Source of the DNA: Phascolarctos cinereus
Taxonomy: Eukaryota; Chordata; Mammalia; Diprotodontia; Phascolarctidae
Direction: 5' to 3'
DNA length: 64,000 nucleotides
Assembly (NCBI RefSeq): GCF_002099425.1
Contig: NW_018344333.1
Coordinates: 1-64,000 of the forward strand
Notes under the pieces: generated by a model
What the model saw: only the letters and a program-made list of their open reading frames with translations
The model's database searches: none
Told to the model about the DNA's origin: nothing
Shown: one piece after another, positions 23,175-33,879 of the stretch
How positions within the stretch are numbered: position 1 is the stretch's first letter
How the letters are laid out: each line of letters begins with the position of its first letter
Position numbers and translations under genes: made by a program

Positions 23175-23952
23175 ATGTTTCCTTTTGCTTATGGTGTTTG
23201 CTTATTTCCTGGCCTTTAAAAAGATTGACCTCTCCTGCTGGGGAGCAGAGGGCACTGACCCAAGCTTCTTGTGTTGAAAGCCTAGGGCCTGGTTACTGGC
23301 TATGTGTGCTGGGCCCACTGATGTTGGCAATTGGAGGCTGTAGGGTTCTGGCAGCTTACCTGGTGATGGGCTGGAATCAGCAACAATGGAACTCTAGAGG
23401 TAGGATTGGGTTGTGTGGCCCTGGGAGATTTCCTGCTCACTTAGGCATTTCTTTCTTTTCACTTTCTTCAACTCCTTTCAGTTGAATGTTGCAAGATGTT
23501 TATCTGCCTAGAACCCTTTGGAGTGCTGCTTCCCTTGGTTTTGCTGAGGCACTGGGAGATCCAGTTGCTGTAGAATGCTGAGGCACCTGGTGGTTTTCCA
23601 TGCTGGTTTCCACCAGCTTCCCACCCTTACTGAGGCACTCAGGTATCCAGGTGTTGGTGTTTGCCTGCTCCACCACTTGGGTTTCAGGATCTACTCCTGG
23701 TGTGCTAAGGTGGGCCTTTCTGCTAACTTGCTGGAATGCCTCCCATTCTGTACTGCTTCCCTTTCCCCATGGCAAGAGGGGACTTTCCATTTAAGCCCTC
23801 AAGCTACCTAGGCTACTGGACTGCTGCATCTGTCTTTCTTCTGGTTCAGCTGTTCCCGGGTTTTTCCTGGGACAATAATTTCTGGGCTTTCAGAGGTTAA
23901 TACTGGAGGGTAAGAGCAACCAACTTCTTATTCCACCATCTTGGCTCCTGGA
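23175..23952 (-). other. L1 5'UTR
   Basis: A relatively GC-rich leader between the L1 start (about 23949) and ORF1. It aligns by eye with 62840-63595: GTGCTGCTTCCC.TGGTTTTGCTGAGGCAC, GGTTTTCCATGCTGGTTTCCA and GACTGCTGCA occur in both. Frames inside it (23162-23485, 23500-23790 and others) are shadows. Confidence 0.85.
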
Positions 23953-23969
23953 TATTGACTTTCTTTTAA

Positions 23970-25379
23970 AGAATTTGAGTTATTTGAACATGTTTTTAAG
24001 TTGGCAACATGGAGGCAGTACAAATACAGTGTCTGAAGTTGCCTAAAAGAGATCAGATCATTGCTCAAGCAAAGTCCTGGAGGAAATGGAAAGAGATGGT
24101 CTCAAAGAAACAGAAGTATAACCTTAGCAAAATCTCATTTTCTTAGAGATATGAAAAAAAAAGAATGAGAGATAATGCTGAGAAATTCTGAGTGAAGGAG
24201 GAAAGTGGAGGAAGCTCCCTCTACTGTCAGAAAGATGTGCCTTAATCCTCCTAGTAACTTTGAAGCCTAAGGCATCTATTATCAGTGTGGAGCATGAGAA
24301 GTAAAATTGAAGGTCTGAGTAAAAAGTTCTGTTTTGTACAGTTTTATCTTTTACTGTTTTACAAAGTAAAACTGTTTCTCAGGTTCTAGTAGACTAGAAG
24401 GATTTCCAAGCTGCACTGAAGGCCATAAAGAGATCATGAACTCAAAGTTTCTACATGGAAAAATCAGATGTTTTAGGTTTTTGATTTCTTAGGTTATTGA
24501 TCCAAGATCAGGGTCAGAGAATTTTGATAGTGAAGTTACTGAATGGTGAGACAGCAAATTTGGGGTGGTGGCATGTACAAGGCATCATATATTCCATGTT
24601 GTTGACTAGCAAATTGTTAAGGTAACAGACCATTTTTTTGGAGGAATTTGAATACAGAGTAGGGAAGATGGACTGGGAAAAATAGAGAATGGTCAAAGAC
24701 CTAAAAGTAACAATGAATTTGAAAGAACTGGCTTTGTATAAATGAGATGACAAAAAATTGGAAGGTGAAAATTTGAGGTTGCAAAATGAAAATTCAAAGT
24801 TCAGTCCATTAAAGGATGTTGGAAATGGCATAGTTCTATGAAATTCTGAAGTATAATGTATGACCATGTTGATATGTTGGGCAGTAGGTTGTTGGAATTG
24901 AGAAGGATTAAGACATGGAGGCTGGATGCTAGCAGAATTTTTACCATGAACATCAAATTTCATTTGTATGATAGCAAATAATCAGGTGGATAAGAATTGT
25001 TTTAGCCAGATTCTAACATGTTTGTGGAAATTTGAACAGTTGGAAAAGACTTGAAGTTGATAGATGACAACAATAATGAAGATCAGCAGGTACAAATGCA
25101 CTGTATTTACTTGCAAATTTAATTTGAACTGCAAATCTGCACTTATAAGAGCTATTATACATATCAATTGGAAGGCAGATCTATCAAATCTTCAAAATAA
25201 ATCTGAAATTTAAAGAGGAATTGTGATTGAGAGATAGAGAAATGATGTGGAAGTAGAAAATGGAAGTAAGTATCAAGCAACATTGTCTTTCTAGCTCTGC
25301 AATTCTAGGGCAGCATGTGGAATGGTTTCCAAAGGTGAAGAATCAAAGGAATTTAGTTGCTTCAAGAGAAAACCAGTTT
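23970..25379. other. Unassigned stretch with one long open frame
   Basis: No named repeat. A 149-codon frame at 24514-24963 (-) is the longest outside the LINEs. It is rich in Ser, Phe and Asn, with no recognisable domain and no promoter or splice context. An A-rich + strand explains a stop-poor complement, so I do not call a gene. Confidence 0.4.
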
Positions 25380-25545
25380 TCCCACAATTTTAGAATCTCA
25401 GCAATGGAAGGATCTTTAGAGGCCATTTGTATTCCAACAATCTCTTCTACAAGAATGTCAATAAGTAGTCAACCTACTCCCTCCTGAGGCAGCCCATTCC
25501 CTTTTTGGACAACTCTCATTGTTTCAAAGTTTCAGTTACAATGAG
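25380..25545 (-). repeat. CR1/L3-type LINE fragment, antisense
   Basis: The + strand reads TAGAATCTCAGCAATGGAAGG, TCTTTAGAGGCCATTTGTATTCCAAC, GAGGCAGCCCATTCCCTTTTTGGACAACTCTCATTGTTTC. This is the standard reverse pattern of an amniote CR1/L3 3' region. Confidence 0.65.
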
Positions 25546-26719
25546 GAAGTAGGAGAACTGTTGGAAATTGCAGAGGAGCTTGTTGAGAATAGAGCAGGAA
25601 TTTTAAAGACTGATGTGACAGAAGTCCAATGACAAGAGAGTAGAAGGCCACCTTTATAATGTGAGTTGTGTAGCAACAAAGTCTATCTCACTAAAAATGA
25701 CTGCCCATAGTCATATCTAGTCTCTCACATTTCTATCATTAGTCATTTTTTTGTGTGGACAATGTCAACATAAAGTGTTGTAGCCTGGCAGTGATTCAGG
25801 TCAGTACTCTGGTGGCTTATATTAGATACCGGAATAAAATGAGAAAGGAATATTCTACTTAATAGTTAACAAGAGATTTATTTAAAGAAGAAAAATTATA
25901 TTTAATAAGGCCTCAAGTTAATTTCAGCTGAGCAAAGACCCTTTGTGTGAGCTGTCCATTATTTTCATCAGCCAAGGGTGAAAGAACTCAAGTTTTTCAC
26001 TGCTGTTTTGTACTCAGATGACCAGCCTGAGACATTTGTCTCCTGAGTCAATGAAGTCTTAAAGATGGTTTTGATACCTTTTAAGTAAAAAATCACTTTA
26101 AATTTCATGGGATCAGGTTTTTAGGTTATTTCTGTAAGAGAAAATAGTAAAAGTAAAAATGTCAGTCAGAAAATTAAAATGAACATCCATAAACACATTA
26201 GTTATTGGAGTAAAAATATATTTATCTTTCTTTTTATGTTCCTCTCTGTATATAATTAGGCTTTTTTTTTTTATTCCTAGATCCCTCACTTGAAGATTTT
26301 TCTATTTGGTAGAACCAGATAAAACTTGAGTTCTACTAGTACAGACTTTAGGAACCCAAGCTTTCCTTCTGGACAACAGAAACATTAAATAGGATGTCCA
26401 TCCCTTCTCTATCAGGAGAAAAAAAAACTGAACAAATTAAACAGGATAGTGAAATGTGAGGACTCAGAACATGTATGTTGAATGGGGCAATGCCGTGCAT
26501 TGGACACTCTGGAGAAATGGGTACCTAATGTGGTAGACCCCCTTTAAGGAGGAAACAGAGAATTTGAAATGGAAATAAAGAAATCTTGAAGGAAAGCTAG
26601 ACAATTTCATTTTTTACAGGGAGCCAGCCATGGCTAAACACTGAAAATAAATCAGGAAAAATAAAAATCAAGCCACAGCCTTAAAATATTGAATATAGAC
26701 CATTTTCCCATTACTTTAA
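25546..26719. other. Unassigned stretch
   Basis: About 1.2 kb. No ORF or repeat that I can name. Confidence 0.45.
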
Positions 26720-27142
26720 AATTGAAATTTTTATTTCCAAGGAATTCTTCATTATATTTGAAATAAATCTTTTTATATCATTTTTATATCACCGCAACTT
26801 TCCCCATACCTTTCCCCCTGCCCCTCCCAGAGAACCATCCTATATAACAAATAATATGTTTTAGGATACAAAAAAAGAAGAGGAAATAGTCTTTGAAAAA
26901 ATATAAAAATATGTGCAATGTATCACTCACAGATCTCCCACAACTGTGAAGACATAGAATGAGGGTGTCTTCTTAAATATCTTCCACTTCTTTATAATTT
27001 TGACATATGTACTTCTGACTGTATGTGTGTATGTGATTGTTATTGCCATTTACATAATTGTGGTCATGTATATTGTTTTCTTGGCAAAATATATATTTAT
27101 TCTGCATCATTTCCTGTAAACTTTCAATGTTCCTCTGTATTC
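26720..27142 (-). mobile_element. Older L1 3'UTR, antisense
   Basis: It shows CTTTCCCCCTGCCCCTCCCAG, AGAACCATCCTATATAACAAA, TTGTTATTGCCATTTACATAATTGTGG and CTGCATCATTTCCTGTAAAC. This is a distinct marsupial L1 3'UTR subfamily, cut at 27143 by the next element. Confidence 0.65.
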
Positions 27143-27160
27143 AAATACTGTCATTTTTTA

Positions 27161-29513
27161 AACAAATATTTTGCTTTTCCCCAATTAAATGTAAAATCAG
27201 TTGTTAACAATTTTTTAAAATTTTGAGTCCAAATTTTCTCCTTTCTTCTCTCCTTATCCCTCTCTTTGAGAAGGCAAACAATTTGATATAGGTTATACAT
27301 GTGTAGCCATGCAAAACATATTTACATATTAGTCATGTTGTGAAAAAAAACATGGACCCCTCCAAAAAATCAAGAAAAATAAAGTAAAAAAAAGTATTCT
27401 TGAGTCTGTATTAAGACACCATCAATTCTTTCTCTGGGAATGGATAACATTTTTCATCATAAGCCCTTCAGAGTTGTGTTGAGTCACTGTACTGCTGACA
27501 ATAGTTAAATTATTCACAGCTGATCATCTTACAATATTGCTGTTACATTGTACATAGTATATTTCAGTTTGCAATAGCTCATATATGTTTTTAAAGGTTT
27601 TTCTGAGAGCATTCTGCTCATAATTTCTTATAGCACAATAGTATTCCTTTACAATCATATACCACAATTTGTGCAGTCATTTCTCAATTGATGGACATTC
27701 CTTCAATTTCCAATTCTTTGCCACCAGAAAAGAGCCACTGTAGATATTTTTGTACACATAGATCCTTCTCCTTTTTATTTTTTTTATCTCTTTCATCTCT
27801 TAATTTTATATTTTTAGATATCATCCCTTCATATTTAACTGTCACCTATGCCATTTGTCTATCTATCTCTCTATCTATCTCTCTATCCTCCTTCTAACTG
27901 CCTAATAATGAGAAAGTTCCTATGACTTACAAGTATCATCTTCCCATGTAGGAATGTAAACAATTTAACATTATTAAGTCCCTTATGATTTCCCTTTTTC
28001 ATTTACCTTTTAATGCTTCTCTTTAGTGTTGTATTTGAAAGTCATATTTTCTATTCAGTTCTGCTCTTTTCATCAAGAATACTTGAAAGTTCTCTATTTC
28101 ATTGAATATTAACTTTTCCCCCTGAAGGATTATTCTCAATTTTGCTGGGTCAGTGATTTTTGGTTGTAATCCTTGCCCCTTTATCCTCCAGAAAATAATA
28201 CTCTAAGCTTTCTAATCCTTTTATATAGAAGATGCCAAATCTTGTGTTACTCTGACTGTGCTTCCATTATACTTAAATTATTTCTTTCTAGCTGCTTGCA
28301 ATATTTTCTGCTTGACTTGGGAGCTCTGGAATTTGGGTATAATATTCTTGGGATCCCTTTCAAGAGGTGATTGGTGGATTCTTTCAATTTTTATTTTACT
28401 CTCTGGTTCTAGAATATCAGGGTAATTTTCCTTGGTAATTTCTTGAAAGATGATATCTAGGCTCTTTTTTTGATCATGGCTTTCAGGAAGTCCAATAATT
28501 TTTAATTATCTTTCATGGATCTGTTTTCTAAGTCCATTATTTTTCCAATGATGCATTTCACATTATTTTCTACTTTTTCATTATTTTAGTTTTGTTTTAT
28601 TATTTCTTGATTCCTTATAAAGTCATCAGCTTCCATCTATTCAATTCAAATTTTTAGGAAATTATTTACTTCAGTGAGATTTTTTAACCTCCTTTTTCAT
28701 TTGGCCAATTCTGCTTCTCAAAGCATTATTTGACTCATTGGCTTTTTAAACCTCTTTTACCATTTGGCCTAGACTGTTTCATAAGGTGTTATTCTCTTCA
28801 GTAATTTTGTGTGTCTCCTTTACCAAGCTGTTCACCCTTTGTCCTAAACTTCAGGGGTTTTGGTTAGCTGTTTTTAGGGATACTTCTAGTGACTTTTAAG
28901 TTTTCAGTTTTTCTAAGGTGTTATGATCTAAGGAGAGGTGTATTTACTACACTCTTGGCTTATGCTCTGGCCTTTGAACAAGCACAAGCACTATTTTTCT
29001 GCCCTAGAATTGTGACAAGGTTCTCTACTCAACTGTAGCCACAAGCTCTGGTGTGCTAGTGCTCCTCCTCACCCTGGGATTACCACTCAGTATTGTGACC
29101 TGGGTCTATGTACAGGCAAAGCAACAGAATCCTGTCCCCACTGCTAGCAAAGAGATCTCTGTAATCTCCTTCTGACCAGTTGTTTGATGTCCTTACCATC
29201 TGTGGGCAGAAAGCTCTGGAAGCAGCTGTTGTTGTTGCTGATTCAGCAGCTTCCAAGACCTGCTCATAGTCTGCTGGGTCTGGGACTGAGCTGGCATGAT
29301 CTGTGCTGAATTGTGCCCCACTGTCACTCAGGTATGACAGACCTCTCCTACCTACCTTCTAAGTTGTCTTTGCCTTGATAGTTGTTTCATCCTGTCCTTT
29401 TGTTTTCTGCCACTCCAAGAATTGCTTTATGGCATTTTTTAAACGTGTTCAGTGAGGTCTTGGGGAGAGCTCAGGTGAGTTGATGCCTGTTTTTGCCATC
29501 TTGGCTCCACCCT
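27161..29513 (-). mobile_element. HAL1-like LINE with ORF2 core missing
   Basis: In reverse it holds a 3'UTR, then the last ~100 codons of ORF2 (27600-27770, including the reverse of CAAAGAATTGG and a diverged form of the CATCAATTG block). At about 27785 it passes directly to the spacer, ORF1 (about 28000-28830) and 5'UTR, with the 5' start AGCCAAGATGGC near 29508. The RT and endonuclease are absent. Flanks AAATACTGTCATTTTTTA (27143-27160) and AAACATTGTCATTTCTTA (29514-29531) match at 15 of 18 positions, which fits an aged target duplication. Confidence 0.82.
27856..27890. repeat. (ATCT)n microsatellite
   Basis: A CTAT/CTCT tract inside the LINE spacer. Confidence 0.8.
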
Positions 29514-29531
29514 AAACATTGTCATTTCTTA

Positions 29532-29890
29532 TGGTGACACTGGCCTCCTTGCTATACCTTGCACAAAATACTTCATCTCTTGACATTGACATTTATATTG
29601 GCTTTCTCTCACATCTGTCATACTCTCCTTCCTCATCTCTATGTTCTGGCTTCCCTGACTTCACATGTCAGATAAAATTCCATTTTCCGTAGGAAACCTT
29701 TTTTTCTTACTTAGAGTGCCTTCACTTTGTTGTTTATTTCCAATTTGTCTTTATAGCTTATTTGAATGTAATTGTTTATATGTTGTCTCTTCCATTAGAT
29801 TATGAACTCCTTTGACAGCAGTGATTGTTTTATGCTTCTCTATGAATCCTCAGTAGCTAGTATTTGTGCCTTGCATAAATGTTTCTAGAG
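29532..29890 (+). repeat. L2 LINE 3' end, long copy
   Basis: It carries ACTGGCCTCCTTGCTATACC, AAAATACTTCATCTCTTGAC, CTCATCTCTATGTTCTGGCTTCCCTGACTTC, AGATTATGAACTCCTTTGACAG and TTGCATAAATG. It covers the end of ORF2 plus the 3'UTR. Confidence 0.85.
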
Positions 29891-29904
29891 CTGGCTTCAG
29901 CGCC

Positions 29905-30110
29905 CCACTGGTTCTAATCTTAATGGATACTTACTATTTGTGTGACCTTGAACAAATGACTTAACTGAGTTGTATAAGAGGAAAATAATTTCCTCTTATA
30001 AAATAAGGACTGTGTGTGATTAGATGACTTTTAGTATAACTTTAGTCTCTTTAAATCTCTGTATTCCCTTACCTAATATCCCATAATCATTTTCTGTTCT
30101 CTGTTGCCAG
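29905..30110 (+). repeat. Probable MIR SINE
   Basis: It shows TTACTATTTGTGTGACCTTG, AACAAATGACTTAACTGAG and AAAATAAGGACTGTGTGTGATTAGATGAC. Diverged, with an internal local repeat of TTTCCTCTTATAA. Confidence 0.5.
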
Positions 30111-30289
30111 TATTACATTGATGATTCACTGACCAGCCCCTTTTAATGCCACCATGAGCTACCTTTGCCAGTTCTGCTCCTTGCACTGAGTCAAAATTGT
30201 TGGGAATGAGGAACAGTGAGATGAACTGAGATACGGATTACATGATTAGAGGAAAGATTTCTATGGTGCCATAGCATCAAAAATCTGAA

Positions 30290-30440
30290 GGAAGTCTTAG
30301 AAGCTAATACAATCCCTTCATTTTACATGTAGGGAAACTGAGTTGAAGTGACTTGTCTAAAGCAGTAAGTTGTAGAGCTAGAATTCAAACTCATGCCTTT
30401 GACTCCAATGCTAGCACTTTTTCCACTATATCACATCACC
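30290..30440 (-). repeat. MIR-type SINE, antisense
   Basis: It shows GGGAAACTGAGTTGAAGTG, ACTTGTCTAAAGCAG, GAGCTAGAATTCAAACTCATG and CACTTTTTCCACTATATCAC. Confidence 0.8.
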
Positions 30441-31689
30441 TCTCATTCTTTATTAAGCCTTCTTATTACAGTGCTTACCTATGATCCCCCTTGAATTTCT
30501 CTGATCCAGGCCTTTTTCTTGTTTCTTTAGTTCCCCAACTAGTTTGAAGTAAGCGGCCATGTGAAATAACCTTCATAAAATTCTTAAGGTGATCTATTGA
30601 TTGCTGTGGTCTCATTCTACAACTATAAAAACCACCTAGAAAACACGGCCCTAGCAATATGAACTTTCAATCTATGCTATATAGTCACTCTGCATTTTGA
30701 AACAGAGGTTCTGTTTAAATGTCAGGCAGTAAACAGCTGTCTATAAAACCTGATAAATGTACCTATTTACTTTTACCTTAGCTATTATTTCAGCATTACA
30801 TTCTATTATCTTTCCAAAATGGTTCTTAATGTGTCGTGAGAAGTCTGATTCTTTTTTAAGTACAAAAGAGATTGCAACATCATGGAGCTCCTGTCTATTT
30901 ATTTTCTAGGTGGTAGACAAATGCCTTCAGTTTTCACTTAGAACACTGTATTTTAAAAAGCCTTTGTCAGTTGGAAAAGGAGAATGACATTGGCTTTGAA
31001 ATGATCCCAAAATGTTTTTTTCTCTTTTTATTTACCAAGCCCATATAGATCCAATATATCTTAACTTTTAGGGGTCTCTCAGCTGATGGGTTTGAGACAG
31101 ATGCACAATTTACTATTTTGCTATTTCTTATATTAGGTAAAATTTTCCCTTTTAATTTTATCATGATTTAGATCCCTGACAAAAAAAGAAAGTTTGTACA
31201 ATGTATTATCCAACACAAATATATTTTAGTACTTTACTCAAGCCATGAGAGAGAATCAACAGCAGTAGAGGATACAGAACAGGCCCAGTAGAATCTGTCT
31301 TAGGTTCAGTCACTCTTCAGGACCTCACTCATGTCCCAGAGTGCATTGATAAACTCTTTTAGTAGGTAGGGCACAGGTTATTGACAAATACAGCCTTGTA
31401 GACCAGCATGACTTATCTAACGAAGATGAATCCCCCTAATAGATACAAGTTGTTAAAGGGCAGACTGTGTGGTCCATAAGATGGTGACGCTCTGACCACA
31501 ATCACAATTTGTACATGGTCTAACCTTTTCATTACACTTCTCTAAAGAAAGAATTTAATGAAAGTTTGACAAAAATCCAGAACTATCAAATGAATGACTG
31601 TTTATTATGTAAATAATGACTTAATGAACTGATTTTTTGATTCCCCAAGTCATACTATGAGTGATTTCAATAATTCCTAAAATGAAATT
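30441..31689. other. Long unassigned stretch
   Basis: About 1.25 kb with no repeat I can name and no gene I can support. The frames at 30475-30657 and 30967-31164 (-) have no familiar motif. Confidence 0.45.
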
Positions 31690-33111
31690 ACTTTCTTTAA
31701 AAAAAAAAAACACTTTTTAAAAAATTTATGTTTGGTTTTCAACATTCAGTTCCACAAGATTTTCAGTTCCAAATTTTCTCCCCGTCCCTGTCTTCTCCCC
31801 CAACCTATGATAGCCTGCATTCTGATTTTCCCTTCACCCAATCTGTTCTCCCTTCTATTACCCCATGCCCTTTCTCTTATCCACTTCCCCTTCTATTTTC
31901 CTGTAGGTTAAGGCATATGTCTATACCCCTTTGCCTTTGTATCTTATTTCCCAGTTGCTTGCAGAAACAATTTCTAACATTTGTTCCTAAAACTTTGAAT
32001 TCCAAATTCTCTTCCCACCTACGCTCCTTGAGAAGGTAAGCAATTAGACATAGGCTATACATGTGCAGTCATGCAAAACACTTCCATAATAGTCATGTTG
32101 TGAAAGACTAACTATATTTCCCTCCATCCTATCCCACTCCCCATTTATTCTATTTTCTCCTTTGTCCCTGTCCCTCTTCAAAAGTGCTTGCTTCTGATTA
32201 CCCCCTCCCCCAAACTACCCTCCCTGCTATCACCCCTCCCTCTCTTATCCTCTTCCCCCCTACTTTCCTGTAGGGTAAGATAGATTTCCATATCCAATTG
32301 GGTGTGTATGTTATTCCCTCCTTAAGCCAAATCTGATGAGAGTTCACTCATTCTCTCTCACCTCCCCCCGTTCCCCTCTACTGTAAAAGTTTTTTCTTGC
32401 CTCTTTTATGTGAGATAATTTACCCCATTCTATGTCTCTCTTTCTCCTTCTCCCAGTACATTCCCCTCTCACCCCTTAATTTTCTTTTTTAGATATCATC
32501 CATTCATATCCAACTGACCCTGTGCCCTCTGTTTACATATATTCCTTCCAACTACCTTAGTAATGTGAAAAGTCTCATGCGTTACAAATATATCTTTCTA
32601 TGTAGGAAAGTAAATAGTTCATCCCTTATGATTTTTCTTTCCTGTTTACCTTTTCATGCATCTCTTGAGACTTGTATTTGAAAGTCAATTTTTCTATTTT
32701 ACTCTGGCTTCTCAAGAGTGCTTTAAATTCCTCTATATCATTATGTATCATTTTCTCCCTCATTGATTTCACTCAGTTTTGCTGGGTAGGTGATTTTTGA
32801 TATTAATCCTAACTCCTTTTACCTCCAGGATATCATAGTCCAAGCCCTCTGATCCCTTAATGTAAAAGCTGCTATCCTGTGTTATCCTGATTGTGTTTCC
32901 ACAATACTTGGATTATTTCTTTCTGGCTGCTTGCAATATTTTCTTCTTGACCTGGCAACTCTGGATTTTGCCTATAATATTACTGGGAATTTGCCTTTTG
33001 GCATCTCTCTCAGGAGGTGATTAGTGGATTCTTTCAATTTTTGTTTTACACTCTGTTTTCAAAAATATCAGGACAATTTTTCCTTGATACTTTCTTGAAA
33101 GATGATGTCTA
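31690..33111 (-). mobile_element. HAL1-like LINE 3' part with ORF1 rear, antisense
   Basis: It starts at a T/A-rich end (31690-31730). It contains two ~367-bp tandem versions of the pyrimidine-rich 3' region: TTTTCCTGTAGG at about 31896 and TTTCCTGTAGGG at about 32264. It then has the spacer (to about 32600) and the ORF1 rear (CTGGATTTTGCCTATAATATTAC and so on). It stops abruptly at a SINE head and does not resume after it. Confidence 0.82.
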
Positions 33112-33244
33112 GGGGCAGCTAGGTGGTGCAGTGGATAGAGCACTGGCTCTGGATTCAGGAGGACTTGAGTTCAAATATGACCTCAGACACATAACACTTA
33201 CTAGTGGTGTGACCCTGGGCAAGTCACTTAACCCCATTGCCTAG
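33112..33244 (+). repeat. Marsupial tRNA-SINE (SINE1/WSINE1-like)
   Basis: A well-kept copy: GGGGCAGCTAGGTGGTGCAG, TGGATAGAGCACTGGCTCTGGA, TTCAGGAGGACTTGAGTTC, ACTAGTGGTGTGACCCTGGG and CAAGTCACTTAACCCCATTGCC. It is the least diverged SINE in the window, so probably among the youngest insertions. Confidence 0.93.
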
Positions 33245-33349
33245 GAAGAAGAAGAAGGAGAAGAAGAAGAAGAAGAAGAAGAAGAAGAAGAGAAGAAGAA
33301 GAAGAAGAAGAAGAAGAAGAAGAAGAAGAAGAAGAAGAAGAAGAAGAAA
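33245..33349. repeat. (GAA)n microsatellite grown from a SINE tail
   Basis: About 105 bp of almost pure AAG/GAA purine repeat directly at the SINE's 3' end, with one short slip (AAGAGAAG). It is a polypurine tract able in principle to form triplex DNA. Confidence 0.95.
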
Positions 33350-33879
33350 TAATATATAGGAGGTACAGTTAGGCTTACCACAGGAGGAGGGAGGGGGGAC
33401 ATTAAACGCTAAATCAAATGATTACTGACCCAGAACACTTAACATCTAGGAGGCCCATATTACCTACTACACAAAAAGGTTAAGACTAAAGTTCTTGGAA
33501 AACCTTACAGCTATTTATAATGTGAATTATCATTGTTTATTCCAGCAGCTAATACTAAATTTAAGTAAGCTTCTAAAACCAGCCCTGCTTAATAACATAA
33601 TCAAATCTAATAAATTTCCTATTTTTGGCTCATTTCAGAATGGGACAATATTTTTAGTAATACTAATTCATAGTTGTATAATATGGCACTTTGAGTTTTT
33701 CAAAACACTTTGTCAGAACAATAATGACAGTGGTATTTAACACTTCAAATCCTATGACAATCCACAATCATGTCCTAATGATCATTATAATACACTACAA
33801 AAACACTGTTTCCTTTGGAGACATTGATAGAGAAAAATTTCATAAAGAGTTATGACACTAATACAAAGCTGTAGAGGTC
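33350..33879. other. Unassigned stretch
   Basis: Nothing recognised. The 81-codon frame at 33495-33740 has no motif. Confidence 0.4.

Larger units (their letters stand above)
21958..23952 (-). mobile_element. ORF1-only L1 with intact 5' end, no poly(A), perfect 16-bp TSD
   Basis: It reads in reverse from a point just past ORF1 (left) to the L1 5' start, AGGAGCCAAGATGG, near 23949. TATTGACTTTCTTTTA is present at both 21942-21957 and 23953-23968, identical, so this 1995-bp piece entered as a unit. In the full-length copy at 61.77 kb the matching point carries an internal A-run (T7 on the + strand, just left of ATCATTACATC). That points to cDNA priming inside the RNA rather than at a tail. There is no ORF2. 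Confidence 0.93.

Noticed and set aside
23162-23811. Several frames of 64-107 codons on both strands
   Set aside because: All are within the L1 5'UTR of the 21958-23952 element. They are shadows.
24514-24963. 149-codon open frame on the - strand
   Set aside because: It is the longest frame outside LINEs, but it has biased Ser/Phe/Asn composition, no known motif and no splice, promoter or poly(A) context. An A-rich opposite strand makes stop-poor frames likely by chance.
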